Notes: generated by a model from the letters alone, not told the origin. A stretch of DNA of 64,000 nt from Anastatus disparis (GCA_017163975.1 JAFFSR010000300.1:513501-577500), one strand, 5' to 3'; positions 23,601 through 35,480 are shown, counted from the stretch's first letter. Translations and numbers: made by a program.

Positions 23601-25117
23601 TTTATGCTTATTAAAACAAATTTGTCCGAAAAAATCTCTATTGCAATCGTTACATTTTATTGATTCAACGTTTTCAGTTTCACAAGGTGGTGATACAAAG
23701 CAGCTAGAGCAAATTAACGTATTCGCAGAAAAATTTACTTTTAGCGGTGCCAGTTAAATTTAAAATAGTCTTAAAATGTCGAGTACGATTGTTATATGAA
23801 AGAGTAATGATTGAATTTGTATTGTGCTCTACATACGGCCGACCGTCGAAAAATGGTGGCTCCCCACACCCAAAAGTTGATTCGTCATAAATAACAATAG
23901 CTATTACGCGCATCGTGTAGTATGTTTGAAACTTCTTTATTTCCTCTATACCACAGCCATTTTCAGAAATTACAACGTTGGCGCTAGTTATAAGAATATC
24001 CGCGTGCTACCTCTGTAAAGCCCCTCTACTATTTCTAATTTTCCCCCAAATATCTCGAACTTCTTTTTCCACTGAATTTTTAAATTTAATATAGGCCTTA
24101 ACCATTACCAAAGTCTTCGATAGGCATTTATTATCATCGTTTTTCATGGAAACGAATGATCTTGACCCGATTACATCCATACAGAGATTTTTTCTTTTTA
24201 CACCTCCTTTACCCCGCGGAACATTTACGATAGTCACTGTTAAAATAAAAGTATCATCTAATTGGAAATGTTCATTACTTTGAACTAGACTACCCAGTAA
24301 TAACCAAAGATCATTATAAAAAAAATTATTTACAGATTGAAGCGACAATCCTGCTGCTCCGCGAGCAAAATTATTGCTTCATATACTTATACCTATTCTA
24401 TTATCTTCACCCGCCATCGACGTTATGTACGCGTGTATATCCCACATTACATTTACCAGCCAAATAATTAAATTAACATCAGGAGGAGGTGTAAGTATTT
24501 TTAATAGAAGCTCTATACCATGAGCCCTATATTCTTCTAAATAATTATGTGTTCTCTGATTTATAATAAACCTTTCACCGGGAGGTCGCACATCGATTTT
24601 ACCTGCTTCTTCTTCTTCTTCTTCTTCTGCATCATTATTTCCGTCATCTATATTATCTTCATCCCTCTCACTATCGCTTTCGGCGTTAATATTCGTTGCA
24701 CCACCGCCCATTTGCATCGTTTGAGAATCCGTTTAGAATGACCATGCAGACACATCGCCATCATAATCATAACTTTCAATACTCGGTGCAACACACCCCA
24801 ATTGCATCGTTTCAGAATCTGTTTCGGATGAGTAAGTCGACACATCGCCATCATAATCATAGCCCTCGATTGAGCGTGGTGAAGAGGGAGACACTGTATA
24901 GTGTAAAGTTAGCGGCGATGAAATTGGTGTCGAATAATTGACACAAGTATTTTTACTGACTGTAAATTTATTATTATTGAGAATTATTTTATGATTTACA
25001 AATAAAAATTTATGATTCGGGTCGTCCGGGAAAACATTCAGCTACGCGTGTTAATAAATCTAGTAATTCCGGCATAGTATCTTCATACATAGCAGAATGT
25101 GGATCACGAGCTGTCAT
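20682..25117 (-). pseudogene. Polinton protein-primed DNA polymerase B, multiply broken
   Basis: This enzyme replicates the element. Order along the gene: a low-complexity acidic N-terminus (ATG 25117; duplicated YDYDGDVS units near 24,850 and 24,760; a Glu run near 24,620), a RGKGG basic motif (24,220), Cys-pair zinc-finger-like segments (CNDCNRDFF, CPRCC, CGINWCSTC; 23,690-23,480), Exo I FYDFEIRQD (23,355), Exo II AHNSEGFEGQF (23,120), Exo III YCRMDVEIL (22,730), Pol A YTDIFSLYP (22,040), Pol B LCLNSFWGKFG (21,440), Pol C YCDTDS (21,160), and a C-terminal block ending at TAG 20682. In-frame stops include TAA 24733, TGA 24379, TAG 24007, TAA 23042, TGA 22310, TGA 21998 and TAA 20965. Frameshifts lie near 25,030, 23,720, 23,555, 22,960 and 21,625. 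Exo II shows Glu where the family usually has Asp. Confidence 0.9.
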
Positions 25118-25295
25118 GGATCCACCTTAATTCTTGGATTCGCTTTGAATATATGACGTGACACGCTCCCAAGAATATATATGATGGTAGACGGTCTATG
25201 ACCTCACTATTCCGACGAATTATTTAAAAAAAAAAAAAAACAACGAAATGAAATAGCTGAAGGCATTTTCAAAAATATCATAATCTAAAAACTTT
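25118..25295 (-). other. Possible intron or promoter between acidic frame and polymerase
   Basis: On the minus strand a GTAAGT string (25303-25298) sits just inside the end of the acidic frame, and a T-rich tract of 14 lies near 25,235 with AG-ending strings after it. This could be an intron joining the acidic exon to the polymerase. Alternatively the TATATAT strings near 25,180 could be a promoter. Sequence alone cannot decide. Confidence 0.35.
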
Positions 25296-26176
25296 CTACT
25301 TACATTCATTTAAGCCGACATCCCTGATACTGGTTTGATCGAAAAAACAATGGGGAGTCGAAATACGCTCATCTGCAGTTAGCGTCCAGTCAACGAAACG
25401 TCTCAAAATATTTTTTCTCAACTCTCCTTCGTCAGAATCCGCTTCATTAAGACTATCATAATGTCTTTGTATCGTCCTATTAATTAATTCAGCTATGGTG
25501 GAGTTTGGGACAAAATAATCAAGCAACATATCATCAGTTCTACGCGCCAAAGCCCTCGCACGATTCGCTGCAGACATCTCATAATCATTTTCAATGTTTA
25601 GAATGTTTTGTAGTAAATTATCATCATCGTCACTGCTACTACTACTACTACTTTCATTGCTATCACCGTCGCTATCATCGTCATTGTTATTTTCATTACT
25701 ATTATCGCTATAATCAACATCACTATTTTCATTATCGTTATCATCACTACTATTTTCATTATCGTTATCAACACTACTATTTTCATTACCGTTATCATCA
25801 TTACTATTTTCATTATCGTTATCATCACTACTATTTTCATTATCGTTATCATCACTACTATTTTCATTATCGTTATCATCATCATCACGGCTATCATCTC
25901 TGTCATTTTGATAATCGTTAGCATCATCATCATCATCATCACCATCATCACCATTATTTTCATTATTATCGTTATTATCAACACCAACATCCTCATCGTC
26001 GTTGTCGTCGTTGTCGTTATCATTCTCGTTATCATTGTCATCAATATTGTCATCATTACCGCCTTCCGAAATATCTGTCGGTGAATCGATTGATTCATAT
26101 CCTATACTACTACTACTATCACTCCAGTGATTAGATACTTCATCATCATCATCTTAACTACTACTACTACAACTAC
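25296..26176 (-). pseudogene. Acidic Asp/Asn/Ser-rich frame upstream of polymerase, cut by hAT
   Basis: On the minus strand an open frame from a TAA at 26154-26156 down to TAG at 25296 encodes a Ser/Asp/Asn/Glu-rich region of about 190 residues, then a more ordered C-terminal part (MSAANRARALARRTDDML, then LLDYFVPNSTIAELI, LRRFVDWTLTADERIS). Upstream of the TAA the same frame continues as a serine run up to the hAT insertion at 26,176, and the run resumes at 50,820. The frame lacks an ATG within the acidic part. It could be a separate Polinton gene or the first exon of the polymerase, whose own N-terminus is also acidic. I know no family for it. The His/Tyr-rich and Met/Ile-rich frames over the same DNA are shadows. 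Confidence 0.55.
25716..25885 (-). repeat. 27-nt in-frame tandem repeats (9-residue acidic units)
   Basis: ATTTTCATTATCGTTATCATCACTACT is repeated about six times with few changes. Because 27 is a multiple of three, it codes on the minus strand for repeated SSDDNDNEN units, extending the acidic domain. Confidence 0.85.
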
Positions 26177-26209
26177 CAGGGGCGAATTTACATATAGGCT
26201 GACTAGGCT

Positions 26210-27590
26210 GCAGCCTAGGGGGGAAACTTTCAGGAGGGCGGCATTGGCGAACGTAACAATTTAAGGTGATTCTTCCATGAGACATAAATGAACAAAATAT
26301 TATCAAAATTTAGGAGGTCGTAGATAAAACCTATATTTTTATATCTATTAAATTTCAGTCTTAGTTATCGATGAAATAGTAGAAAATAATGATTTTGAAA
26401 TTGAGTATTTTATGATATAATTTTGTATTCTAACCCTTAATTTCTTGTTTAAACTTAATATTTTTATCATTTCAAATGAACATATATTAATAAAAAACTA
26501 TTTATTGAATTCTGCAGAATTCATAGATTTAGAACTTATAAAAAAAGTAGTAGGTTAATGAATCATCTAAAAAAATATTAAATATTAAAGAAAAAAATAA
26601 TTTAAATTATGATTTTGTAATATTTGACAACGCTGTGGAATAAAAATGTAAACATGTATCTCGTTTTTTTCGAAAATGTGACATTTTAGTTAGGTTATAA
26701 TGAGTCTAACCGTATGTAACAAATAATAATATAACAAACCGAAATTCAAAACGTCACCGGAATTCCAATATGTTCAGGAACGTATAAATAATCAAATTCT
26801 ATAAAATTACGTATTATTTTAGTATTATTTAAAAATATTGCATAAATTTACTTAATATTTATTAATTAAGTGTTTAGAATGAATTTTTTATTAATAATAC
26901 TAAGAATTTATGCATTTAGTGGGACACCCTGGCTAAGCGCTCGCAACATACGGACCTGCATGGAAGAACCACCTTAATGTAAAAAAAATTAAACTCTCAA
27001 CAGAAATTAAATCGTGTAGAATGTTTTTAGAATCTTCATTATTAACTTTAAATATTATTTATTATTGACACAATTTTTATGAAAAAATATTAAAAGTTTA
27101 TAAAGTGTATGTAAAGTTGACGAAAAAATATTCTATGATACTTCTTTTTCAGTGGTTTAAAATAATGTGATCTCACTGGATGATTCCGTTAGTCCACTTA
27201 TTTTTATTGGTTAATTTTTAAATGTTGGAAAAAGAATTATCACAGAATATGTTACCGTCGAGTGTACTTCATACTTTCATTTAGAATTAGATATATTACT
27301 TAAAAAAAATCAAAAGTAGACGAATAGAAGGCGCTGTGCGACGTTATTCGTTTATTTTACAGAATATAGTAATAAACAAAGCAACCTTTTCTAGACGAAC
27401 TGTGACATGTAGTCGCAATGTCTATATAAAGAAAAAGAGCAAATGTTTTTACAGTTTCATGTGATTAGTACATTTCATTTTGTATATTTACTTAAATTAA
27501 ATATCGTTCACCAGTTTTTAAAGATTGCTTATTTTAAAATAGCTGTATATTCTAAAGCGAAAAATAGTGTATAATTGAATAAAGGAAGTC
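26210..27590. other. hAT 5' noncoding region
   Basis: AT-rich DNA between the hAT end and the transposase start. The subterminal part (26,177-26,250) is GC-rich with a palindromic AGGCTGCAGCCT core (about 26,206-26,217), a likely transposase-binding region. I see no gene. Confidence 0.45.
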
Positions 27591-28485
27591 ATGAGTTTTA
27601 ATAAGAAAAAACCAAGTGGTGCAGAATTTAGAAAACGTACAAGAGAAAAACTTGAAAAAGTTAAATTTGTTATTGCAAAAATTTCAAAATTAGATAGTTT
27701 TTTTAAATCTCCAGAACCTTCAATCAAGAGTGTAAATAAAAACAATAAAGATAGTTTTGACATACTGAATAATGAAAACAATTTTAATTCAAGAAATAAG
27801 GATTATATCAATACGACCGAATCAAATGTTGTTATAAATGAAAATTCTTTATCCTTGTCAACTTTTCTTTGTATTCAGAGTGTAGATGAAAGCCACGGTG
27901 ATTGTGTTCAAATAACCAGTGATGAATTTAATGAAAAGAATCATATTTTAAAAAATAACAATTGCGTTATTACTGATGAATCAAAAGCAGTTATTAAAAT
28001 TGTGTTACCAAAAAATTTAATAATTAGTAATGATCCATTTTTTGGGAAATTAATGATGTGATGAGAGATTATCTAGCTAAAAATGGCTTTATTCAAAATA
28101 GTGAAAGTGACATTTCAAAAAGTAAACGACAATATGATTCACAAGCACGGTATTTCCCAAAAAAGCTATTTGAAAAAAATGCATAATGGTGAAAAAAATT
28201 TTGGAATTGGTTAATATATTCACCTAGTAATGGTAGTGTTTATTGCGGGCCATGTTTAATATTTAACGGAGGCACGCAATTCGGCTCGAGAAAAGGATTC
28301 GATGATTGGAAAAATATAATAAGGATAGAACAACATGAAAATAGTGATTCTCATAAAAATTGTTAATAACTTTGAAGGCTCAAGGTACTGCTATTGGTCA
28401 TGTCGATCATCAATTATGAGAATCATTAGATACATAAATAAAATATTGGCGAAGCGTCCTGCAAAGAGTAGTAGTCTAGGCGCCC
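27591..28485 (+). pseudogene. hAT transposase, N-terminal part (ZMYM/TTF-type), broken
   Basis: The frame opens with MSFNKKKPSGAEFRKRTREK at 27591, the SGAEYRKR-type start known from hAT transposases related to ZMYM1. It is open for 156 codons, then stops at TGA 28059-28061. The sequence beyond continues recognisably: RDYLAKNGFIQ, RYFPKKLFEK, then YSPSNGSVYCGPCLIFNGG (28,217-28,270), the Cys-containing TTF-type zinc finger, then GFDDWKNI and HENSDSHKNC. After a frame change near 28,370, AQGTAIGHVDHQL and IKYWRSVLQRVV still follow the family, with stops. Homology fades near 28,485, where later insertions begin. The catalytic DDE core is missing from this side. Confidence 0.75.
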
Positions 28486-29114
28486 AGAGGGTTTTGTATG
28501 AAGTTAGAGGTCCCACCAAGCAAGTAGGTGATTTATAAGTATTTTGAGCCGCTGAATCCGAATTTGCAGCTTGCTTTCAGTGCAAGTGGTCGAGTAATTT
28601 GTTATAAACAAATTAATTGTTTAAATGGCTATAGTTTATAAACTACTATAGATGCAGTAATTTTCTCTGCGAAAACTTGTTCTTTAATAAAAAAAAAACA
28701 AAATAATTTTTGTTGCATGTCGATTCGATAATTAGAACTAGAGATATGGCAAATATATTGCTAAAAAACATAGAGACGTAGCGCAAGCGCGGAACCCCCT
28801 GGTAAAAAACCTTCCAATTCGACAACTAATTAATATGTTTTGAAGTTTGACATGTGTTTGAAAAATGTCAGAGTCTCAGCTTTAATGATAAATTGTTATA
28901 TATTACTTTCAAATGTTGATAAATAAGCTAGAATGATTTGAAGCAGAAAATATTTTCAATTTTTTAGAGTTTTGTTTGTTTATAACGAAATAATATAGGT
29001 TACCGAACGAAATATTTCTATATTTTTGATATAGAATGATAGGAAATTTCATCTTGTCTAAGAATCTGTCCGGTTTTTTAAATACAAGTAAGTAGAACCT
29101 GAGATATCGCAATA
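28486..29114. other. Unassigned DNA within the hAT
   Basis: No coding region recognised. A GC-richer string (ACGTAGCGCAAGCGCGGAACC, about 28,773-28,793) stands out, and could belong to the end of an inserted element. The frame at 28909-29112 is not a recognisable protein. Confidence 0.3.
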
Positions 29115-30240
29115 ATTTTAAGGGTTTTATAATTTTTTTGGGTACTATATTTCGTTTAGCTCTATTTTTTTGGGCCTTATATTTTCTTGCGCTCTATAGC
29201 TTTTAGGCCCAATATTTTTTTTTAATTTATATTTTCTTGGGTTCTATAATTTTTTTGGGTCCTATATTTTATTTAGCTCTATATTTTTTGGGCCTAATAT
29301 TTTTTTGGGCCCAATATTTTTCTGAGCCCAATATTTTTTTGGTCTCTATAGTTTTTTGGGCTCTATATTTTTGGGTCTTATGTTTTTTTGGGCCCCATAT
29401 TTTTTTTTCACTTTATATTTTCTTGGGCTCTATATTTTTTCGGGCCCAATTTTTTTTCGAAATTAATATTTTCTTGGCCTTTATAATTTTTTTGGGTACT
29501 ATATTTTATTTAGTTCTATTTTTCTGGGCCTTATATTTTTCAGGCCCTACATTTTTTTGAGTCCTATTTCCTTTGGGCCTTATATTGTCTTGGGTTCTAA
29601 TTTTTTTGGGCCAAATATTTTCTCGTTTCTTATATATTCTGTGGCTTTATTTTTTTGAAATTTATATTTTTATGGGTTCTATAATTTTTTTGGGTCCTAT
29701 ATTTTATTTACTCATTATCAGAGGCCTCATTATTTTCGGCCCCTTATTTCTTGGCTTCCATATCTTTTTTGGTCCTATATTTCTGTAGGCCTTATATTTT
29801 TTTGGATCTACTTTTTTTCGAGTCCTATTTTCTTTGGGCCTTATTTTATTGGGCCTCTAATTTTTTTGGACCATTTATTTTTCTGGGCCTTATTGTTTTT
29901 TAACTTTTATTTTGGGTTTTCATTTTTTTAAATCTTATATTTTTTTGGGCGCAATACTTTTTTTTATTATTATATTTTCTTGGTCTCTATATTTTTTGGG
30001 CCCAATATTTGTCTGATTCTTTTATTTTTTTTATCCCAAATTTTTTTTTATTCTAATTTTACTTGATCTCTATATTTTGTTGATTCTTATATTTTCTTGA
30101 GCTCTATATTTTTTTAACCCAATATTTCTTCAAATCGTATTTTTTTTTATTTTTATGTATTCTTGGCTCTATATTTTGCCAAGCCCAATATTTTTTGGAT
30201 TTTTATATTTACTTTGGCTCTATATTTTGAGCTCTGAATT
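29115..30240. repeat. T-rich degenerate satellite with GGGCC motif, copy 1
   Basis: About 1.1 kb made of loosely repeated units of 20-30 nt, each like TATATTTTTTTGGGCCC followed by AATA or TTATA. The plus strand is almost free of A-rich runs, a strong strand asymmetry. Open frames here (29237-29560, 29573-29788) are repeat translations rich in Phe, Leu and Ile, not genes. It abuts the truncated helicase end of Helitron 1. A second, similar tract lies at 51.38 kb beside Helitron 2. Confidence 0.8.
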
Positions 30241-30521
30241 CTGCCATAATAAACTAAATTGAACTTAATTTTCAATAATGTTCATATGGCTTCCACGTCG
30301 TACAATTGGTAGTGTTTGCCTGAAATCTCCTGATGCAATTACAGTTTTACCACCAAAAGGTTGGTTCACATCGCATAAATCTTAAAAAAGACGATCAACT
30401 GCTTCAAAAGCAAATTTTGAAGTCATGGATATTTTATCCGAAATAATTATTTGTGTTCTCTTAGTTTGCTTTCTGCAGAATTAGGCTTAACATTACAAGT
30501 TGTACAATCTGTTATATTTAA

Positions 30522-30765
30522 GAGGACGTTATATCTCTCTATCCTTTTCTAATCGAAAAATGTAGGTTTTTGGAAAAACTAGTAGTTATCACTAGAAATC
30601 AATAGCTGTCCGCAACTCGTACAGTAAAAAACAATATTTTTTCTACTGCGAACAAATTAATTCTCTAGCCTCACTTATGATTTTGTAAGTATGTCAAACT
30701 TTTTTTTAAAACAGAGCATCAAAATTAATTTTACTATTAATAAATTAATTTACTCCAGCGGCCTC
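30522..30765. mobile_element. TTAA-flanked MITE in the helicase of Helitron 1
   Basis: The 244-bp insert has short ends GAGGACG/CGGCCTC and TTAA on both sides (30518-30521, 30766-30769). The matching place in Helitron 2 (near 54,330) is uninterrupted and reads TTATATTCAACGG, so it acts as an empty site. TTAA duplication points to piggyBac-type mobilisation. Confidence 0.8.
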
Positions 30766-32275
30766 TTAACGGTAGTTTAAATGTTGTATGCACGGTTTTT
30801 CCATCGACTTATGAATTTGCTGCTATAGCTGTCCAAGCTACACATAGATAGTGTATAGTATGATATTTAAACAAACTATTAAAACGTTAAGTAAATAAAT
30901 TTTTCCACTTCCACCTGGTCCATCTATAAAAATATATTTTTCTTTACTTTGGTTGCTTAAACTTTTTATAGCAGAGTTGAATATTCGCCTTTGTTTATCA
31001 TTTAAAGAATTTATATTCATTTCCAATTCATTAAGAATATTATTATTACGATTTAAAATTGTTTGATTATTATCTTCTTCTATAAATGTGCTGATGTTAG
31101 GTAAATTAAAATCATTTAAAGAAAATCCATTGACTTGTAAATTATTTTTAATAACATTTAATGCAAGATTTTCACCTATATTTTTTTCATATTTAGAATG
31201 GTATAACTTATCTTTATATTTTTCATATGAATCTCGTGAATTTATAGGATTATGGAAAACGCAAATAAAAGCAAATAATTCATAAAGAATATAAAGGAAT
31301 TCTGTTGAAGATGCTGCTTACAAACATCTATCCCATTCTTCATATTCATTAATTAATTCTTTTGCTTTAGCTGCCTCATAAAACGAATTCTACATCACAT
31401 CATCAACTGTATGCAAAGCTTCAAAAAATGTGGCTCCTTCAACATATAATAGTAATAACCTGATGAAATAACGTTCTCCATCTTTCGGACTTACTAAGTA
31501 CATTCTACTAAGTATTGGTTTTCTTTTTTTTTCTTTTATTCCACTTTTTCAGTTTTTCATCAAATGCATAAAAATTTGGTATCTCTGAATACAAGTGATT
31601 TCGTGCTTCAAAATCTTCTCTATTTAATTCAAAAGATGCTGTTAAAAGATGTTGCTCCCACATTTTTTTGCATGATCATTTATTCTTTTTCTTTTTTAAA
31701 AAATACGTTTTGTTGATTTTCTTTATGAACGCTTAGACGTTTTATAGTATGTGAAATAACAAGTAAAGGATATTCTCATAACCTGTGCATTACTTGAGGT
31801 GGACATAAATATCGTATATTAATGTATTGTTGGGTTTCGTCATATTCATATTTAACATTTCCACGATTGACATTTTTAAAAGTGTCTTTATTTTCTAATT
31901 GAAAATCCACATTTACTTGATGTATTTTAATGTATGCACAATCATGACCTTTATAACAGTATTTGAATAAATATTTAATGCAGTGTACAGTGGAACAAAC
32001 TTCTACGTGTATGTGTGCATTAAGTTTCAATAATAAGTAAGGATTATAAGAAACAACAAATCCATCATCTGCAATTCTTTCTGTAAATTTATTTTTGAAA
32101 ATTATTTTGACGCTATCATTTTTACGTTTGTATAGTAAATATCCATTGGATTTAAATGTTGTTGTATTATTAAATTTTCTTGGAAAATTTTCAGTACATT
32201 GTTTCGTATTTTTATCCATACACGAACAATTTATATTTTGCATACCACTGGGACCGCGTATTATAAATTGTTTAA

Positions 32276-32574
32276 CCCTTTCAGAACCAATGTACATTAC
32301 AATGTACATTGACATTTTTTGGTTTTTTTGAAATTGTGAAAAAGTGGCTTCAAATTTTGTAAAAAAAATATGTGTATTAGATTGAAGTGGACTATTTCCG
32401 ATCTCAAACTGAGGGCCTAAGCTATTATATCTTTGATAGAAACTGAGAAAACTTGAAAAGAAAAAAAAAAAAAAAAATTTTTATTGCAAAAATTGCTTAA
32501 TAAATGAACACTTATCATCGCTAAATGGTTATCAGAACTTTTCATGATGAAATAATAATTCCGTTCTGAAAGGG
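32276..32574. mobile_element. TTAA-flanked MITE in the Rep gene of Helitron 1
   Basis: The 299-bp insert has ends CCCTTTCAGAACCAA and TTCCGTTCTGAAAGGG as inverted repeats, flanked by TTAA (32272-32275 and 32575-32578). The Helitron 2 counterpart (near 56,205) reads AAATTGCTTAACAATACT without the insert. A palindromic CAATGTACATT pair and an A17 run lie inside. No coding. Confidence 0.85.
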
Positions 32575-34639
32575 TTAACAATACTATATAATTATGGATA
32601 AATATCTCTATTTGGGATTTCTGCACTTATTATTTTATCAACTTTTTCAGGAATATCAAATTTATCATTTTTATCCAAGAGTAAGTTGTTACTAATATAT
32701 GCATATGCGGTAATCCTCGTTTCTGAAATTCAATCTCATAACTATATGCAATACATTTTTCTAATATTCCCATTTTTATTACTAAATTTTTGAGTTCTAC
32801 TTTTTGATAAAATACTTTTATTATAATATCTGGTCTATCTATTGCATTTTCATAAATTTTCAAGTTTTCAGTTATTTTTTTTCAATGTGGGTTACAGGTC
32901 ATAGTTACAGAAAGGTCAGGTTTACCACGATAATTTACAAGTGTCATTGAGTTTATGTAATTTTGTTTTAAAAATCGTGGACTTCCTGTAAAGCTTGACG
33001 GTAATATTACCATTTTTCCAATTTTTGAAGAATCTAATTTTTTTTTGTTATGTAAGTAGTCCATAACACCTTTGTAACAATTACTTTTTAAAACGTTTTG
33101 GTTTTTTTCGTATGAAATATAATTTGTAAGTTTCAACTTTTTCAAACGCATCAACAATGAACTTTTGAGATAATTTTCCCAAATTAAGAAATGGATTAAA
33201 TTCATTTTTAACACTGAATCTATAATTATGAAATTTCAAATTTGAAATATTAGATTTTCCAAATTTATTTCATATTTGGCATCCATCCAAAATCACCATT
33301 AGGATGAATAAGCGGACATGTCATAGGATCTGTATGTTTGCCAATTGTCGGTATACTAATTGGTTTATCATACTTAGAGTAAATGACAATATCACGTTCA
33401 ATAGGAGGAAGATCGTCTTCTCCAAGATATACTATTGCAACTTCATTACAGGCAGGTAGATTATATCTATTTTTATTTAAATTATTATTGCGGACAATAG
33501 ACATAGTAACAGTTCTTGGAGGACAATAGATTTTTGCACATCATTGTAGTTCTTCTTTGTCTACTTTAAGCATCATTTTATAGGCTTTAGCATAAGGGTT
33601 AATGTCTTTTATCAAAATATCTAAATTTTTTAATAATTTTAAATTTATATTAAACTTATTCTGTTCAATCGTTGCCATTTCATTATCTTAAATATATAAT
33701 TGTCCATATTTACGTGCTTCATCTTTATAAGGATGTAACGCATATACATCATGGTAAATTTGTCCACATATTATAATAACTTGTAGTCCTTTACCCGGCA
33801 CCAAAAGTTGCGAATGCTGAAGCATCATTGTACAACCTAACATTTCGTCGAAAATCAATAATTTCTTTCGTTAATTCAGTTGCTACAAACTTCAATTGTT
33901 CTGGGTAAGGAGGATTTTCTAACAATTCTACTTCACCTTTATGACAGCAATTGGAGAAATCGTTACTTTTAGTATATTCGAAAGCCAAATGTTTTGCATC
34001 ACAATAAACACATGTGTTTGTCATGGAATCAATCTTATTTTCAGATATGAGATTTTCATCGAAATATATATTTGCTATACAACCAATCAGTTCCGAATTA
34101 ATTTTTTCATTACATTTCTTTAATTATTTTTCTACTTTGTCCTTTATTGTTTTATCAATAACTTTATTCAATACAATATTATGATTGTTATTATAATTAT
34201 TATTATTGCAATTTTCATAATAATTATTGTCTTCAATTTTTAATTGCTTACACTTAATAAATAATATCTTTAATTGATAAGAAATATATTTATGTTTTCG
34301 CTTTTTTTCATTTATTGATTTATTTATTGTAGTATCATTATTAACATGTTTATTGTCATTAATTTCTATTTGTTTACACCTTGTGCGTAATTCTTTTGAT
34401 TGGTAGCAATAATTTTTTACTTGTGTTTTCTTAATAATATCGGCATTTTCCAATTTTTGATTTTTAATTTGTACCATTCTCTCATATTCATTATATTGTT
34501 CACTAATAACCTTTCTATAAGTATCTTTTTTGCGTAATTTTTGTTTTTCATGCAATTTTTTCAATTTATTAGTATCTGTATTTTCCATTGATTTTATTTT
34601 TCATATCTTAATATTTTCAATTTTTTTTATATTCATTTA

Positions 34640-35480
34640 GTTGTTTTTCTTTCATTTTTATGCAAGCTTTTTTCTTATGTGTAGCTTCATTTGTACGTAT
34701 TTGTTTCATTTTATCAGTACCCTTTTATATCTTTAATTTCATTTTTGTTATTTTGGTATTTTTTAATTTTTCTTTATATTTGTTGGGTTGTTTTTCTTTA
34801 ATTTTTATATAATCTTCTTTTTACGTAAAGCTTCATTCGCACGTATTTGTACCGATTAATCAATACTCATTTTTTCCTTGAATTTCAATTTTGTTATCTT
34901 AGTATTTTCTAATTTTTCTTCATATTATTTTGGTTTTTTTTCTTTAATTCTTATATAAGCTCCTTTCTTACGTAAAGCCTCATTCACACACATTTGTTCC
35001 AATTTATCAGTACTCATCTTTTCCTTGAATTTCAATTTTGTTATCTTAGTATTTTCTTATTTCTCTTTATATTTATTAAGAATTTTTTCTTTGAAAATTA
35101 TATAAGCTTCTTTCTTACGTGAAGCCTCATTTGCACGTATTTGTTCCAATTTATCAATAGTCATTTTTTCCTTGAATTACAATTTTTTATCTTAGTATTT
35201 TTTAACTTTTCTTCATATTTTTCGGTTGTTTTACTTTAATTTTTATATAAGCTTCTTTCTTGCGTAAAGCCTCATCCACACGTATTAGTTCAAATTTATC
35301 AGTACTCATTGTTTCCTTGAATTGCCATTTTGTTATCCTTAGTATTTTTTAATTTCTATTTATATTTATTTGGTTGTCCTTTTTTCATTTTCATATAAGC
35401 TTTTTTCTTACGCAGAGTTTCTTGAACACGTCTTAGTTCTAATTTATCATTACTTTTTTTTCTTGCATTTTTATAATAAT
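34640..35480 (-). repeat. ~146-bp tandem repeats coding charged helices, Helitron 1
   Basis: A core like TTACGTAAAGCCTCATTCGC followed by ACGTATTTGTTCCAA recurs at about 34,675, 34,822, 34,970, 35,115, 35,258 and 35,410, spacing 144-150 nt. On the minus strand it encoded about 48-residue units rich in Lys, Glu, Asn and Arg, probably a long helical or coiled-coil rod between Rep and peptidase. Stops are now frequent. A matching array lies in Helitron 2 at 58.23-58.87 kb. Confidence 0.75.

Larger units (their letters stand above)
11832..26176 (-). mobile_element. Maverick/Polinton element (defective copy, split by a hAT)
   Basis: Thirteen minus-strand genes or gene remnants include the full diagnostic set: protein-primed DNA polymerase B, packaging ATPase, retroviral-like integrase, double-jelly-roll major capsid, minor capsid and adenain-like cysteine protease. 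Spacing is tight (protease and its upstream neighbour overlap by 4 nt), which is virus-like. The right flank continues beyond the hAT insertion at 50,820. The left flank continues beyond the foldback at 10,494. I could not identify the Polinton terminal inverted repeats, which should begin AG and end CT with a 6-bp target duplication. All genes but the protease carry at least one break, so the copy cannot act autonomously. Confidence 0.93.
30241..34588 (-). pseudogene. Helitron 1 Rep/PIF1 helicase, decayed
   Basis: On the minus strand, from 34588: a Lys/Glu-rich coiled N-terminus; a Cys motif CVYCDAKHLAFE (near 33,990) with NCCHKGEVELLENPPYP; SIVRNNNLNKNRYNLP (33,500); LPSSFTGSPRFL and VTMTCNPH (33,010-32,890); the HUH motif RGLPHMHILVT (near 32,710); the Rep tyrosine region KYLFKYCYKGHDCAY (near 31,960); then helicase LNDKQRRIFNSAIKSL and Walker A GPGGSGKI (near 30,920). 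Walker A ends in Ile where Thr or Ser is expected. Many stops and frameshifts separate these blocks. Helicase homology continues to 30,241 past a MITE (for example the FGGKTVIASGDFRQ-like segment near 30,350). Confidence 0.8.

Noticed and set aside
11832..25117. Alternative genetic code or programmed read-through explaining the many in-frame stops of the Polinton
   Set aside because: All three stop codons occur in frame and true frameshifts are also present, including in the polymerase and integrase. Decay explains it more simply.
25505..26098. His/Tyr-rich plus frame and Met/Ile-rich minus frame
   Set aside because: Shadow frames of the acidic Asp/Asn/Ser coding repeats.
29237..29788. Phe/Leu-rich hydrophobic frames resembling membrane proteins
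   Set aside because: Produced by the T-rich satellite; no conserved start or motif.
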